Source: Oxalobacteraceae bacterium OM1 (lineage in GTDB: Bacteria; Pseudomonadota; Gammaproteobacteria; Burkholderiales; Burkholderiaceae_D). Taken from it: 36,376 bases of DNA. The stretch's first letter is position 1; each line of letters opens with the position of its first letter. This document shows, piece by piece, positions 26,461-34,304 of the stretch. Made by a program: the position numbers and the translations under genes. The notes under the pieces are model-generated. The model saw only the letters and a list, made by a program, of their open reading frames with translations, had not been told where the DNA came from and ran no database searches. The DNA lies in NCBI GenBank assembly GCA_004570315.1, contig SPQI01000021.1:1-36376 (forward strand), given 5' to 3'.

Positions 26461-27036
26461 TTAATAGCGGTATGCGCGCGTGCTCCGCCGCTTGAGCAGG
26501 AAATAACCGACGCCGATCACTGCGGACGTCACCGCCGCCTTGCGAACGAGTCCGGCGCGGTTGTGCTGCCATTCGGCCTTGATGCCCATTTCGGCAAAGA
26601 CATTGGGAACGTGGCCTCGCATGAGGTCCTGTCCTATGCCTTCCACCACGTTGACCCGGTCGGCCAGCAAGAGCAGCATCCAGTGGCGGACGTCGTTCTC
26701 GCTGTATCCATACGCGACGTCGCGTATCTTTCCGCTGAGGCCGCTGGGCGGCGTGCTGGTCCCGAACACCGGCGTGATTCCGGGCCGTTCGACCGAGTGG
26801 TAGACCTTCATCTTCAGCGGCTGTTCTTCGACGTCGTGCCAATGCAATCCCTCCAGCCGCGGCGGCGTCCTCTCCATCGGATAGGCCGGCCGGTCGTTAG
26901 GATCGAGATCGGCCCCCCAGCCCTTGATATGCGAAAAATCGGCGGCCGTTTTCTTGCTGTCCTCCCGTTCGCGCCGTTGTTGCGCTGTCGTACCGCTGTG
27001 GTCGCGGTGGGTGGTCGGGCGAGTTTGAATGTCCAT
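26461..27036 (-). CDS. Conserved-looking protein with C-terminal membrane anchor, unknown function
   Basis: A 191-residue protein that I do not assign to a family. The N-terminal 45 residues are polar and probably disordered (TTHRDHSGTTAQQRREREDS). A globular middle follows (GWGADLDPNDRPAYPMERTP; VRHWMLLLLADRVNVVEGIG). The end has one hydrophobic segment, AAVTSAVIGVGYFLLKRR, with a positive flank, suggesting a tail anchor. It is 34 bases after the zinc dehydrogenase at 27071 and 19 bases before the PfpI gene, so it is very likely co-transcribed with the aldehyde-stress genes. Confidence 0.8.
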   Translation of the reverse strand: MDIQTRPTTHRDHSGTTAQQRREREDSKKTAADFSHIKGWGADLDPNDRPAYPMERTPPRLEGLHWHDVEEQPLKMKVYHSVERPGITPVFGTSTPPSGLSGKIRDVAYGYSENDVRHWMLLLLADRVNVVEGIGQDLMRGHVPNVFAEMGIKAEWQHNRAGLVRKAAVTSAVIGVGYFLLKRRSTRAYRY

Positions 27037-27070
27037 GTGGCGTCACTCCTTGGAATGGGTAGAGGTGTGT

Positions 27071-28240
27071 TCAGTGCACGGCTTCCAGGCGAGACGCGCC
27101 GGGCGGGACCAGGATGGTCTTGATGCAGTTGTCCAGCTTGCTGGAGAAGATGTGATACGCGTCCGATACTTCCTCGAGCGGCACGCGATGCGTGAGGATC
27201 TTCCTGGGCTCCAGGTTGCCCGCGCGGATATGCTCGAACAAGCGGGGCAGGTGGCGCTTCACGCTGGCCTGGTTCATGCGCATGGTGATGCCCTTGTTCA
27301 GCGCATTCCCGATCGGCACGATATTGAACGGCGGCCCATATACGCCGACGATGGAGACGGTGCCGCCCTTGCGCACGGAATTGATGGCCCAATGCAGCGC
27401 CGTGGCGGCGCCGGCCTGCCATTTCAGGTAACGGCCGGTGAGGCGCTGGATCGCGCTGCCGGCGGCTTCGCAGCCTACTGCATCGATGCAGACGTCGGCG
27501 CCCAGCCAGTCGGTCATCTTCTTGATGTGGATGGCCATGTCGTCGACCTCGCGGAAGTTGACGACCTCGCATTGCGCGAAATTCTTCACAAATTCCAGCC
27601 GGTATTCCACGTGGTCGACTACGATGACGCGTCCCGCGCCCATGAGCCAGGCGGACTTCGCGGCAAAGATGCCGACCGGTCCGGCGCCGAAGACGACGAC
27701 GGTGTCGCCCTCAGCGATCTCGCCCATTTCCGCGGCCTGGTAGCCGGTCGGGCACGCGTCCGTCAACAGGACGGCATCGTCGGGATGAATATCTTTCGGA
27801 ATGATCGTCGGATTGACGTCCGCGAGCGGCACGCGGACATACTCGGCCTGGCCGCCGTCGTAGCCCCCCGTCGTATGCGAGTAGCCGTAGATGCCGCCGA
27901 CGGCGGTCGCCTCGGGATTGGTGTTGTGGCAGTTGCTGTACAACTCGCGCTGGCAGAAGAAGCAGGAACCGCAAAAGATATTGAAAGGCACGAGCACATG
28001 GTCGCCCACCTTGACGTTCTGGACCGACGGGCCGACCTCTTCCACGACGCCGGTGAACTCGTGGCCGAAGGTCATGCCGACCCGGGTGTCGGGAACCAGG
28101 CCGTGATAAAGATGCAGATCCGATCCGCAAATGCATGCACGCGTGACCCGTACGATCGCGTCGTTCGGATGTTCGATTTGCGGATCCGGCTTTTGCTCCG
28201 CACGCACGCGGTACGGACCCCGGAAATTCATTGCCAGCAT
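27071..28240 (-). CDS. Zinc-dependent alcohol/formaldehyde dehydrogenase
   Basis: A 389-residue medium-chain dehydrogenase, paralogous to the gene at 24351. Cys38 lies in ACICGSDLHLYHG, His60-Glu61 in FGHEFTGVVEEVG. The structural zinc lobe is CGSCFFCQRELYSNC, and NAD is bound by VVFGAGPVGIFAAK. The central insert (GCEAAGSAIQRLTGRYLKWQ) and the end (HLPRLFEHIRAGNLEPRKIL) fit the group that includes glutathione-independent formaldehyde dehydrogenases. It is first in the minus-strand run, so the promoter should lie just right of 28240. MLAM and an internal ATG three codons later are both possible starts. Confidence 0.9.
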   Translation of the reverse strand: MLAMNFRGPYRVRAEQKPDPQIEHPNDAIVRVTRACICGSDLHLYHGLVPDTRVGMTFGHEFTGVVEEVGPSVQNVKVGDHVLVPFNIFCGSCFFCQRELYSNCHNTNPEATAVGGIYGYSHTTGGYDGGQAEYVRVPLADVNPTIIPKDIHPDDAVLLTDACPTGYQAAEMGEIAEGDTVVVFGAGPVGIFAAKSAWLMGAGRVIVVDHVEYRLEFVKNFAQCEVVNFREVDDMAIHIKKMTDWLGADVCIDAVGCEAAGSAIQRLTGRYLKWQAGAATALHWAINSVRKGGTVSIVGVYGPPFNIVPIGNALNKGITMRMNQASVKRHLPRLFEHIRAGNLEPRKILTHRVPLEEVSDAYHIFSSKLDNCIKTILVPPGASRLEAVH

Positions 28241-29330
28241 AAGACGCTCCTATTGAAAACATGCAGACGGCAGGCGTTCGCGAAAGACGTGGCGAGCCTC
28301 TCGGCCGCGCCTTCGAATTCGACACGCTGCCTTCGATTCATCGGCCGATGCCATATCCAGATTCGCTGCGGCATCGACAAGCCACACAAGCTGCTGCGGC
28401 CAGCGTGGGCCGCAGTCGAGAACCATTCATCATGGGCTAGGGTGGCCTTGTGTCCCAGGTTGGGATGCTCGAGCTCAGAGGGTGTTTGCTGCAGCAGGAC
28501 CCTGCACCTGCACAGGCTTGCGGGACCGATATCGCCGGGCCTGCCATGGCTGCTTCTTCATTGGGCGTGACAAGAATCTTCATCGCAGGGTTCGATGATC
28601 GGCGGCCCGCTCAACATTTGAGGACGCGGGCTACAACGGGTGATTGTCGAAGCCGTGTGAACAATTTTGCACGCTGAAGTTCAACAAAAAGACTGGGCTC
28701 TGATACGGTGGCCGCGCGCTCGTCGGCGGCCCGAAAATATCGACTGCATGAGGCCGTAGAAGCTTCGAGTGCCAGTGCTTGAGCATGGGCCGGCGGCTGA
28801 TGATTTCGGCAGACTGTGACCGCCCGTTTCATTGTGCTGTTCAGGTGGCGGTCGCTCTATCGTCGTTGATTCGGACGGATGCGGTCGATATCGCGCATCG
28901 TCGATCGGCGCGGATTACCACTCTCTCCATCGACACACAGCGGGTATGCGCAATCACGACGCAGGTGTGCTGCGTCTGTATGGATCGAAAGGTGCTATCG
29001 CCATAACCAGGCACGATCAACGGATCAAGACGTCTTCGCTAGAGGATGGAAATTGAGATCGGGCTCTGGACTCAATTCAAGTGACGATGATCGCTCGCCT
29101 GACGCCGGCCGGAGTCGCTTGCATGCCCATCGATTGCAGACTGATCGGCATGCACTCGCTCGCGGACTGCATTGGAAACTTAACGTGAGTTCGGCGCTTT
29201 AAACATGAAAAACTCTGGAGCGTGAGCCGGTTATGACGTGCAGTCGACGACATGTCGCTTTCATGTCCGGCACCTTGATCTCGTCCACGAATCGTGCCGG
29301 TGATGTCTGGCACGCAGAATAGACTTGCAC

Positions 29331-29354
29331 GAACGAACGAACGAACGAACGAAC
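29331..29354. repeat. Tetranucleotide repeat (GAAC)6
   Basis: Six perfect tandem GAAC units about 240 bases upstream of the IstA-fusion gene, outside any supported coding frame. Tandem tetranucleotides can vary in copy number by slippage. At this distance any effect on expression is speculative. Confidence 0.9.
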
Positions 29355-29490
29355 GACGGCACTCCTGAACGCGATTTCGACGAGTTGTGACCATGCGTCT
29401 CGCTCGTTTGTGTCCGCTTTGCTTCCGGTTGCGTCTGTGCGTTCGAGCGTTCCGGCCTTCGTCTTCCGACGAATCGAAAACAACGAACGG

Positions 29491-29543
29491 GATCAAAAAG
29501 GGATCGACCAAGTCAAAATTGACAACGCCATGATCCCTTGATG
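29491..29543. promoter_or_regulatory. Nested palindrome upstream of the IstA-fusion gene, possible operator
   Basis: Outer arms GGGATC (29500-29505) and GATCCC (29532-29537) extend imperfectly to ATCAAAAAGGGATC and GATCCCTTGAT. An inner pair GTCAA-AA-TTGAC (29512-29523) is nested between them. The block ends 50 bases before the GTG of the fusion gene. It could be an operator for a dimeric regulator, possibly the fusion protein itself, or a relic of an insertion-sequence end. The symmetry is directly visible; the role is inferred. Confidence 0.45.
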
Positions 29544-29592
29544 CCATCGCTCATGGATTCATAAGGATTGTTTTCTCTGTCAGGAACCGACC

Positions 29593-32500
29593 GTGCGCGG
29601 CCCCGCGATTTCCACCGAAAAGATCAAGGACATCCTGCGCCTGAAAATGGATGTGCACCTTTCGCACGAGCAAATCGCGCAATCGCTGGACCTTTCGAAA
29701 GGGGTGGTGGGGAAATACCTCGGACTGGCGAAGAACGCCGGGCTGGATTGGTCAGCGGTACGACTGATGAGTGAAGCCGAGCTCAAGCAGCGCCTGCATG
29801 TGCACCGGCAACAGCCGTTTTCCTATGTGCGGCCGGACTACGGCCGTCTCCATCTTCGCTTGTGCCGGAAGGGTAACACCCTCCTGAGCGAATGGAAGCT
29901 GTACGAGGTTGATCATGCCGATCAGAAGATCTACCGCTATACCCAGTTCTGCGCGCATTACCACTGCTTCGTCTCGGGGCTCGCCCCTTCCTTGCGACAG
30001 GTGTTTCGAGCCGGCGAAAGAATGTTCGGCAGTTTCGCCGCATCGGCCATTCCTTTGTGCGAAGGCGGCTGCGCGTTTATTTTCGTGGCGACGATGGGCG
30101 CTTCCGGACTCGCCTTCGCCTGCGTCGCCTCGGCGGACACGATGCATGAGTGGATCCGTTGCGCCGTCCGGGCTCTGCATTTTTATGGCGGCGTGCCACG
30201 GCTCATCATTCTCGATGGCTCGGACGGGAACGTACCGATCGATGCCGAGCACGACAATGAGATCGTGTTCAGCTTCGCCCGCCATTACGGGACCTCGGTG
30301 TTACCGGCGATGTCCCGGGATGCGGCGCAAAAGCCGCAGGCCGTCTTGCCAAGCAAATTTGTCGAACGCTGGGTCTTGCAAGAGTTGCGCCGCCGACAAT
30401 TCGCCACGGCAGCGGAAATCGAGGCTGCGCTGCAACCCTGCCTGGAGCGCTTGAACCGTCACCCGTTCCGGCACCTGCCTGGCAACCGCGCCGGCGCATT
30501 TGCCGAGTTCGACCAGCCCGTCTTGTCTGCATTGCCGGCACGCCCTTATCGGTTGCCACAGCCACCGACCGGGCCAACAACGGCGGAGGTTTTGCATCCC
30601 GCCCGCACAGGCAAATCGAGGGTCAAGATATTGGTGGCGGAATCGAGCGCGGGCATGCGGGCCTACCTGGAAGAGTTGTTTGGCAAAGAATACGAGGTCG
30701 TTTCGGCCCCCAACGGTCCGCTGGCATTGCAGGCAGCCCTGGAACATCAGCCGGAGCTGGTGCTAAGCGGACTGGCAAGGCCGGAGCCGGATGGTTTCGA
30801 TCTGCTTGGCGGCCTGCGCGCGCACTCCTCGATTTCGGCGACCGCGTTCATCCTGCTGTTCTTCAGGCCGGACGATCACGCCGATGAGGAAGACATGCTT
30901 ACCGGAGCCGACGACTGGCTGGCCAAGCCCTTTAACGGACGCGAACTGCTGAGCAAGGCGAGAGGAATGCTCGCTCTGACGAGAGCCCGGCGCGAAACGC
31001 AATGCAGCGATGAACAACGGCGTGCGGTGCCCTTGACTATCCTCGAAGGCTTGAACGAGGCACTCATGGCGGTCGATTCCGAATGGCGGATCACTTACCT
31101 CAACGCCGCCGCCGAAAAGCTGGCCCGCCTTCCACGAGGCGATCTGATCAACAGAGACTATTGGGAGATGTTCCCGACGTTGCAGGGGACCCTGGCTGAA
31201 CTGGAATACCGCAGGGCCATGTCGACCCGCATGGCGGTACGCTGCGAGTACTACGACGTGCATGCGCACGCATGGACCGAGACGAGCGCGTCGCCGATGG
31301 AGGATGGCGGGATTCTGCTGTACTTCAACGACGTTAGCGACCGCAAGCACGCGCAAGAAGCCCTGCAGGGAGCAGAAGCGCGACTGACGGCCGACTTGCA
31401 GGCGATGAGTCAATTGCAGGTGCTCGGCACCCGCCTGCTGAACATTCCGGACTTTGAACGCGCGCTCAAGGAAGTCTTGAGCGCGGCGATGACCATGCTC
31501 GGCGCGTCGATGGGAACGATACAGCTTTGCAAGTCGCAGACGCGGACCCTGGAAATCGTCACGCAACAAGGGTTCGGTGAAGAATTCCTGGCGCATTTCC
31601 GTTCCGTGGGGTTCGACGACTATACCGCGAGCGCCAGGGCCGCCACACATGCCAAGCGCATCATCGTTCAAGATGCCTACCTGGATCCCGGTTTTGCGGC
31701 ACGCAGGCAGATGTTCGCATCGGCAGGCATCCGGGCCTGGCAATCCACGCCCCTGTTCGGACGCGATGGAAGACTGCTGGGAGTCCTCTCTACCCATTTC
31801 CGTGAGCCGCACTATCCCTTGGACCGTGAATTGCGCATGCTTGACCTCTATGCGCGTCAGGCGGTCAGCATCATTGAACGCTTGAACATCGAGGCGGCGC
31901 TGCGCGAACAACAAGCGTTTCTGGTGCTGATATTGAACAGCACCATCGATGGCCTGATGGCTCTGGATGCCGAGTCCCGGTTCCTCTATTTCAACGTGGC
32001 TGCACGAAACATGCTTGCCGAGCAAGGCATCAACGCCGACAGCCTGATTGGCAAACAATATCTCACCGAAGCGTTTCGCGAGGCGAGCGACGATGATTCG
32101 GGACTGGCCTTTCGGCGTGCAGCGCGCGAGCGGGTGCCGATCGAAGTTGAAAATTACTATGTGCCTTTCGACCGCTGGTATCTGATCCGCTTTTTCCCGA
32201 TGAATGGAGAGGGGATGGCGATCATCGTGCAAGACATTACCGAGCGCAGGCGCGCCGAAGAAGCCTTGCGCGAAAGCGAAACCCGGTTCCGTGCGCTGGC
32301 CGAGGCATCCCCCGGCCTGATCTGGCAGGTGGATCCCAAGGGAAACGCGGTGTATCTGAACCCCGGTTTTCGGGAACTGCTGGGCGTGCCGTTAAAGAAT
32401 CTCATGGGCACTGCGTGGCATAAGGTGGTCCATCCCGAGGACCTGGGGTCCTACGTGGCCGCGCTCGACAAGGCGATCCGCCAGCATGGCCGCCTGCGGC

Positions 32501-32643
32501 ATCGGGTGCGCGTCAAAAGAATGGATGGGGAATGGCGCTGGCTGGAAACCAATGCGCTGCCCTGGTTCACCTCCGAGGGCGAATATGCCGGGCACGTCGG
32601 CATCTCCATCGATATCAGCGAAGCGCTGGAAACGGCAAGGTAG
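29593..32643 (+). CDS. Domesticated IS21 transposase (IstA)-receiver-PAS-GAF-PAS-PAS fusion protein
   Basis: An intact 1016-residue chimera. Residues 1-325 align by eye along the whole IS21 IstA transposase: the helix-turn-helix (MDVHLSHEQIAQSLDLSKGV), the rve core with FVATMGASGLAFACVAS, and the tail FRHLPGNRAGAFAEFDQPVL. The DDE triad is broken: the first Asp is Ser147 (MFGSFAAS), Asp208 is kept (IILDGSDG), and the Glu position is Val251. Residues 343-462 are a receiver whose phospho-Asp is Gly393 (VLSGLARPEPDGFDLL) although Lys445 remains. PAS (481-586), GAF (600-770), PAS (777-886) and PAS (895-1016) follow; there is no kinase, GGDEF or other output. The GTG start has AGGA seven bases upstream. 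No istB partner is present. It is probably a sequence-specific DNA-binding sensory regulator. Confidence 0.88.
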   Translation: MRGPAISTEKIKDILRLKMDVHLSHEQIAQSLDLSKGVVGKYLGLAKNAGLDWSAVRLMSEAELKQRLHVHRQQPFSYVRPDYGRLHLRLCRKGNTLLSEWKLYEVDHADQKIYRYTQFCAHYHCFVSGLAPSLRQVFRAGERMFGSFAASAIPLCEGGCAFIFVATMGASGLAFACVASADTMHEWIRCAVRALHFYGGVPRLIILDGSDGNVPIDAEHDNEIVFSFARHYGTSVLPAMSRDAAQKPQAVLPSKFVERWVLQELRRRQFATAAEIEAALQPCLERLNRHPFRHLPGNRAGAFAEFDQPVLSALPARPYRLPQPPTGPTTAEVLHPARTGKSRVKILVAESSAGMRAYLEELFGKEYEVVSAPNGPLALQAALEHQPELVLSGLARPEPDGFDLLGGLRAHSSISATAFILLFFRPDDHADEEDMLTGADDWLAKPFNGRELLSKARGMLALTRARRETQCSDEQRRAVPLTILEGLNEALMAVDSEWRITYLNAAAEKLARLPRGDLINRDYWEMFPTLQGTLAELEYRRAMSTRMAVRCEYYDVHAHAWTETSASPMEDGGILLYFNDVSDRKHAQEALQGAEARLTADLQAMSQLQVLGTRLLNIPDFERALKEVLSAAMTMLGASMGTIQLCKSQTRTLEIVTQQGFGEEFLAHFRSVGFDDYTASARAATHAKRIIVQDAYLDPGFAARRQMFASAGIRAWQSTPLFGRDGRLLGVLSTHFREPHYPLDRELRMLDLYARQAVSIIERLNIEAALREQQAFLVLILNSTIDGLMALDAESRFLYFNVAARNMLAEQGINADSLIGKQYLTEAFREASDDDSGLAFRRAARERVPIEVENYYVPFDRWYLIRFFPMNGEGMAIIVQDITERRRAEEALRESETRFRALAEASPGLIWQVDPKGNAVYLNPGFRELLGVPLKNLMGTAWHKVVHPEDLGSYVAALDKAIRQHGRLRHRVRVKRMDGEWRWLETNALPWFTSEGEYAGHVGISIDISEALETAR

Positions 32644-32672
32644 CCGTGCCGATGCCGAAAAGAGGCGCCGGA

Positions 32673-33005
32673 TCAGCGCAGCTCGACCGGCCGCGCATCG
32701 ATCCGGGTACGGAACAGCGAATACGGCTTGTGCCGCAGATCCTGCCCACCATGATAACGCGCCTGGCGATGCAACTGATTCGCGGTCACGTACAAATAGC
32801 CGTCCGTCGCGATCGACATCGTGTCCGGCCAGAGCAGGCGCGGATCGTGGACGACCGTTTCCCAGCTGCCGTCCGGCTTGCGTCGCAACACCGCGTTATG
32901 TTCATAGTCGGTGGCGTAGATGCACCCGGCGGCATCCGATTCCAGGCCGTCCGAGCCGCCGCCCTTGTTGCCCTCGTCGACCACCGTCGTCGAGGTCCGC
33001 TTCTG
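32673..33005 (-). pseudogene. 3' fragment of a major royal jelly protein / SMP-30-like gene
   Basis: About 110 C-terminal residues of a beta-propeller of the royal-jelly-protein/SMP-30-like group (full length about 360): DEGNKGGGSDGLESDAAG, CIYATDYEHNAVLRR, DPRLLWPDTMSIATDGYLYV, TANQLHRQARYHGG. Family similarity fades near 33005, a few codons before palindromic DNA, and an in-frame stop closes the frame near 33067, so at least two thirds of the gene is missing. It is convergent with the IstA-fusion gene, with a gap of 29 bases. An internal GTG could start a 103-residue product, but a partial propeller is unlikely to fold. Confidence 0.75.
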
Positions 33006-33017
33006 GCCGCACGCTGC

Positions 33018-33064
33018 CTGATAACTGCATTTATCAGATGTCCGGAGTAGTACGGGGTCCGGAC
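33018..33064. repeat. Two adjacent short palindromes at the truncation point of the SMP-30-like gene
   Basis: CTGATAA (33018-33024) pairs with TTATCAG (33031-33037) across six bases. Immediately after, GTCCGGA (33040-33046) pairs with TCCGGAC (33058-33064) across 11 bases. They lie exactly where the propeller gene loses its 5' part. They could be an insertion-sequence end, a recombination site or a terminator without a T-run; no family is recognised. Confidence 0.6.
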
Positions 33065-33196
33065 GTTCCTACTCCAAAGTTTCTAGTGCTTGCGATTCAT
33101 AATCGCGACGCCGAAACGGCTGAGCAACAACGTATGAAGTTGCTGACCAGCCAGGAACTGGAGCGGGTGAATGAAAGCGCCATACATGCTGACTAG
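33038..33196 (+). CDS. Small hypothetical ORF, 52 residues
   Basis: ATG at 33038, stop at 33196. The product has a protein-like composition (MSGVVRGPDVPTPKFLVLAI, ending LLTSQELERVNESAIHAD), but there is no ribosome site before the ATG, and the start lies within the palindromic block. It may be the 3' end of a longer lost gene. I recognise no family. Confidence 0.3.
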   Translation: MSGVVRGPDVPTPKFLVLAIHNRDAETAEQQRMKLLTSQELERVNESAIHAD

Positions 33197-33205
33197 GTAC
33201 TGGAT

Positions 33206-33496
33206 CTAATTGGGTGGCCTCGCTTCGCGCGCGTGGTCGACTCCTTTTCTGCCTTTGCGTACAAGCGATCTCTCCACCCAGAATGCGACGGCACAGGCTA
33301 CAAATACGCTAAACGCCAACCGTGTGAAGAAGCGCTCAACGCGCCCGGATGCCAAATCAACGACACATCCCCAAGCCGCACTAACAAGAACAACAGATAG
33401 CGGCCCTACAAGCCTTACCTTTGTGGGGCGTTCTCTCATCGGCGTCTGGGCCGGACCTAAGCGGGTATCGATTGCCGAATGCTTTTGTCGATTCAT
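33206..33496 (-). CDS. Small two-helix membrane protein, unknown function
   Basis: A 96-residue protein with two likely membrane helices (VGPLSVVLVSAAWGCVVDL and FFTRLAFSVFVACAVAFWVE), a basic N-terminus and a charged tail. The ATG at 33496 overlaps the TGA of the 150-residue gene upstream as ATGA, so the two are translationally coupled. This coupling is the main reason to accept the gene. Small coupled membrane proteins next to regulators occur in toxin, immunity and defence units, but nothing here identifies such a role. Confidence 0.6.
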   Translation of the reverse strand: MNRQKHSAIDTRLGPAQTPMRERPTKVRLVGPLSVVLVSAAWGCVVDLASGRVERFFTRLAFSVFVACAVAFWVERSLVRKGRKGVDHAREARPPN

Positions 33497-33945
33497 GCCA
33501 GTAGGCGTTCCCAAGCAGAGCGGATGCGATCGCTGGCTTCAGCACCTAAGACTTCATCCATTCGGATGTACCCAGCATCAAAGGGAGCGATAAACAGCTC
33601 CTCTACCGAGAACTGGTAAGCGGACAACCCGATCACCCTTGAGTGCAATTCGTCAATGAGTCCTTGAGCATACAGGCCAAGGGGCAAAAGCAAGTCTGCA
33701 TTCTTTAGGACCTTCTGCAGTTTGATCCCTTTGTGCTCGCTGATGGCGGCGGCAACGACAGCTTCTACTGGGCCTAGGTGAAAATCGCGGCCTTTAGCGG
33801 CAGACCGTTGAGAGGTTAAGACCCATTTGGCGAGCCAGTTTAAGGTTGGCAGCGCCAATTGATGTGGCAATGCGGCATCGGCTCCGAAGCGCTTAATTTG
33901 ACTGGTTACCTTTAGAAGCTGTTGCTTTTCGCTCTGCTTATCCAT
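33493..33945 (-). CDS. Hypothetical helical protein, first gene of a coupled pair
   Basis: A 150-residue protein from the ATG at 33945 (MDKQSEKQQLLKVTSQIKRF); the frame runs 19 codons further without a better start. It is mostly helical: LALPTLNWLAKWVLTSQR, VEAVVAAAISEHKGIKLQKV, LLPLGLYAQGLIDELHSRVI. It ends with an acidic part (IRMDEVLGAEASDRIRSAWE). No catalytic motif is seen and no family is recognised. It is divergent from the XRE regulator across 113 bases, a common layout for a regulator controlling its neighbour, and is coupled to the small membrane protein downstream. Confidence 0.65.
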   Translation of the reverse strand: MDKQSEKQQLLKVTSQIKRFGADAALPHQLALPTLNWLAKWVLTSQRSAAKGRDFHLGPVEAVVAAAISEHKGIKLQKVLKNADLLLPLGLYAQGLIDELHSRVIGLSAYQFSVEELFIAPFDAGYIRMDEVLGAEASDRIRSAWERLLA

Positions 33946-34058
33946 CGTGACTTTCGAAGGTTGTGCTCTGCCGCATAGGCGGAGCAAGCGGTCCGTCTCC
34001 ACCGTATGGGTCGTAAATGCCGTGGCCGTCTTTGCATTCTATCTGGACGATATTGGCT

Positions 34059-34304
34059 ATGCCAAGAATTTCGTCCAAGCTCGATGACGTAGGCGCCCTA
34101 GCACAGATAGGAGCGGCCATACGTGAACGTCGAATTGAAATTAGCCTTTCCCAAGAGGCGTTGGCAGATCTCGCCAAAATTGACCGCAGTCATATGGGAC
34201 GAATTGAGCGTGGCGAAAGGAACGTAACAGTTATGAACCTGTTGCGCATTGCCGATGCGCTCGGCACCCGACTATCCGTACTCTTCAATCGAGCTGACTT
34301 GTAG
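34059..34304 (+). CDS. XRE-family helix-turn-helix regulator
   Basis: An 81-residue protein that is little more than a Cro/C1-type DNA-binding domain: IGAAIRERRIEISLSQEALA, DLAKIDRSHMGRIERGERNV, and LLRIADALGTRLSVLF. The size and the SHMGRIERGERN recognition region resemble controller proteins of restriction or toxin loci. The ATG at 34059 fits the domain start; ATG 34017 in frame is an alternative. It is divergent from the coupled pair at 33206-33945 and is the last gene before the right end of the island. It could regulate that pair, itself, or the island's recombination genes. Confidence 0.85.
   Translation: MPRISSKLDDVGALAQIGAAIRERRIEISLSQEALADLAKIDRSHMGRIERGERNVTVMNLLRIADALGTRLSVLFNRADL

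Larger units (their letters stand above)
28241..29592. other. 1.35-kb region without a supported gene
   Basis: The region lies between two divergent units: the dehydrogenase operon to the left and the IstA-fusion gene to the right. Several short frames on both strands are shadows with no family features. A 156-codon minus-strand frame (29077-29547) includes the translated GAAC repeat and is not credible. What can be seen is a (GAAC)6 repeat at 29331-29354 and a nested palindrome at 29500-29537. The rest may be decayed mobile DNA, but I cannot identify it. Confidence 0.55.

Noticed and set aside
29331-29354. (GAAC)6 as a phase-variation switch
   Set aside because: It lies in no credible coding frame and about 240 bases from the nearest start, so a switching role is not supported.
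29077-29547. 156-codon minus-strand frame as a gene
   Set aside because: It contains the translated GAAC repeat (RSFVRSFVR), has low-complexity Arg-rich sequence and resembles no protein family.
29593-30570. A functional IS21 insertion sequence
   Set aside because: The catalytic residues are replaced, no istB follows, and the frame continues without a break into sensor domains.
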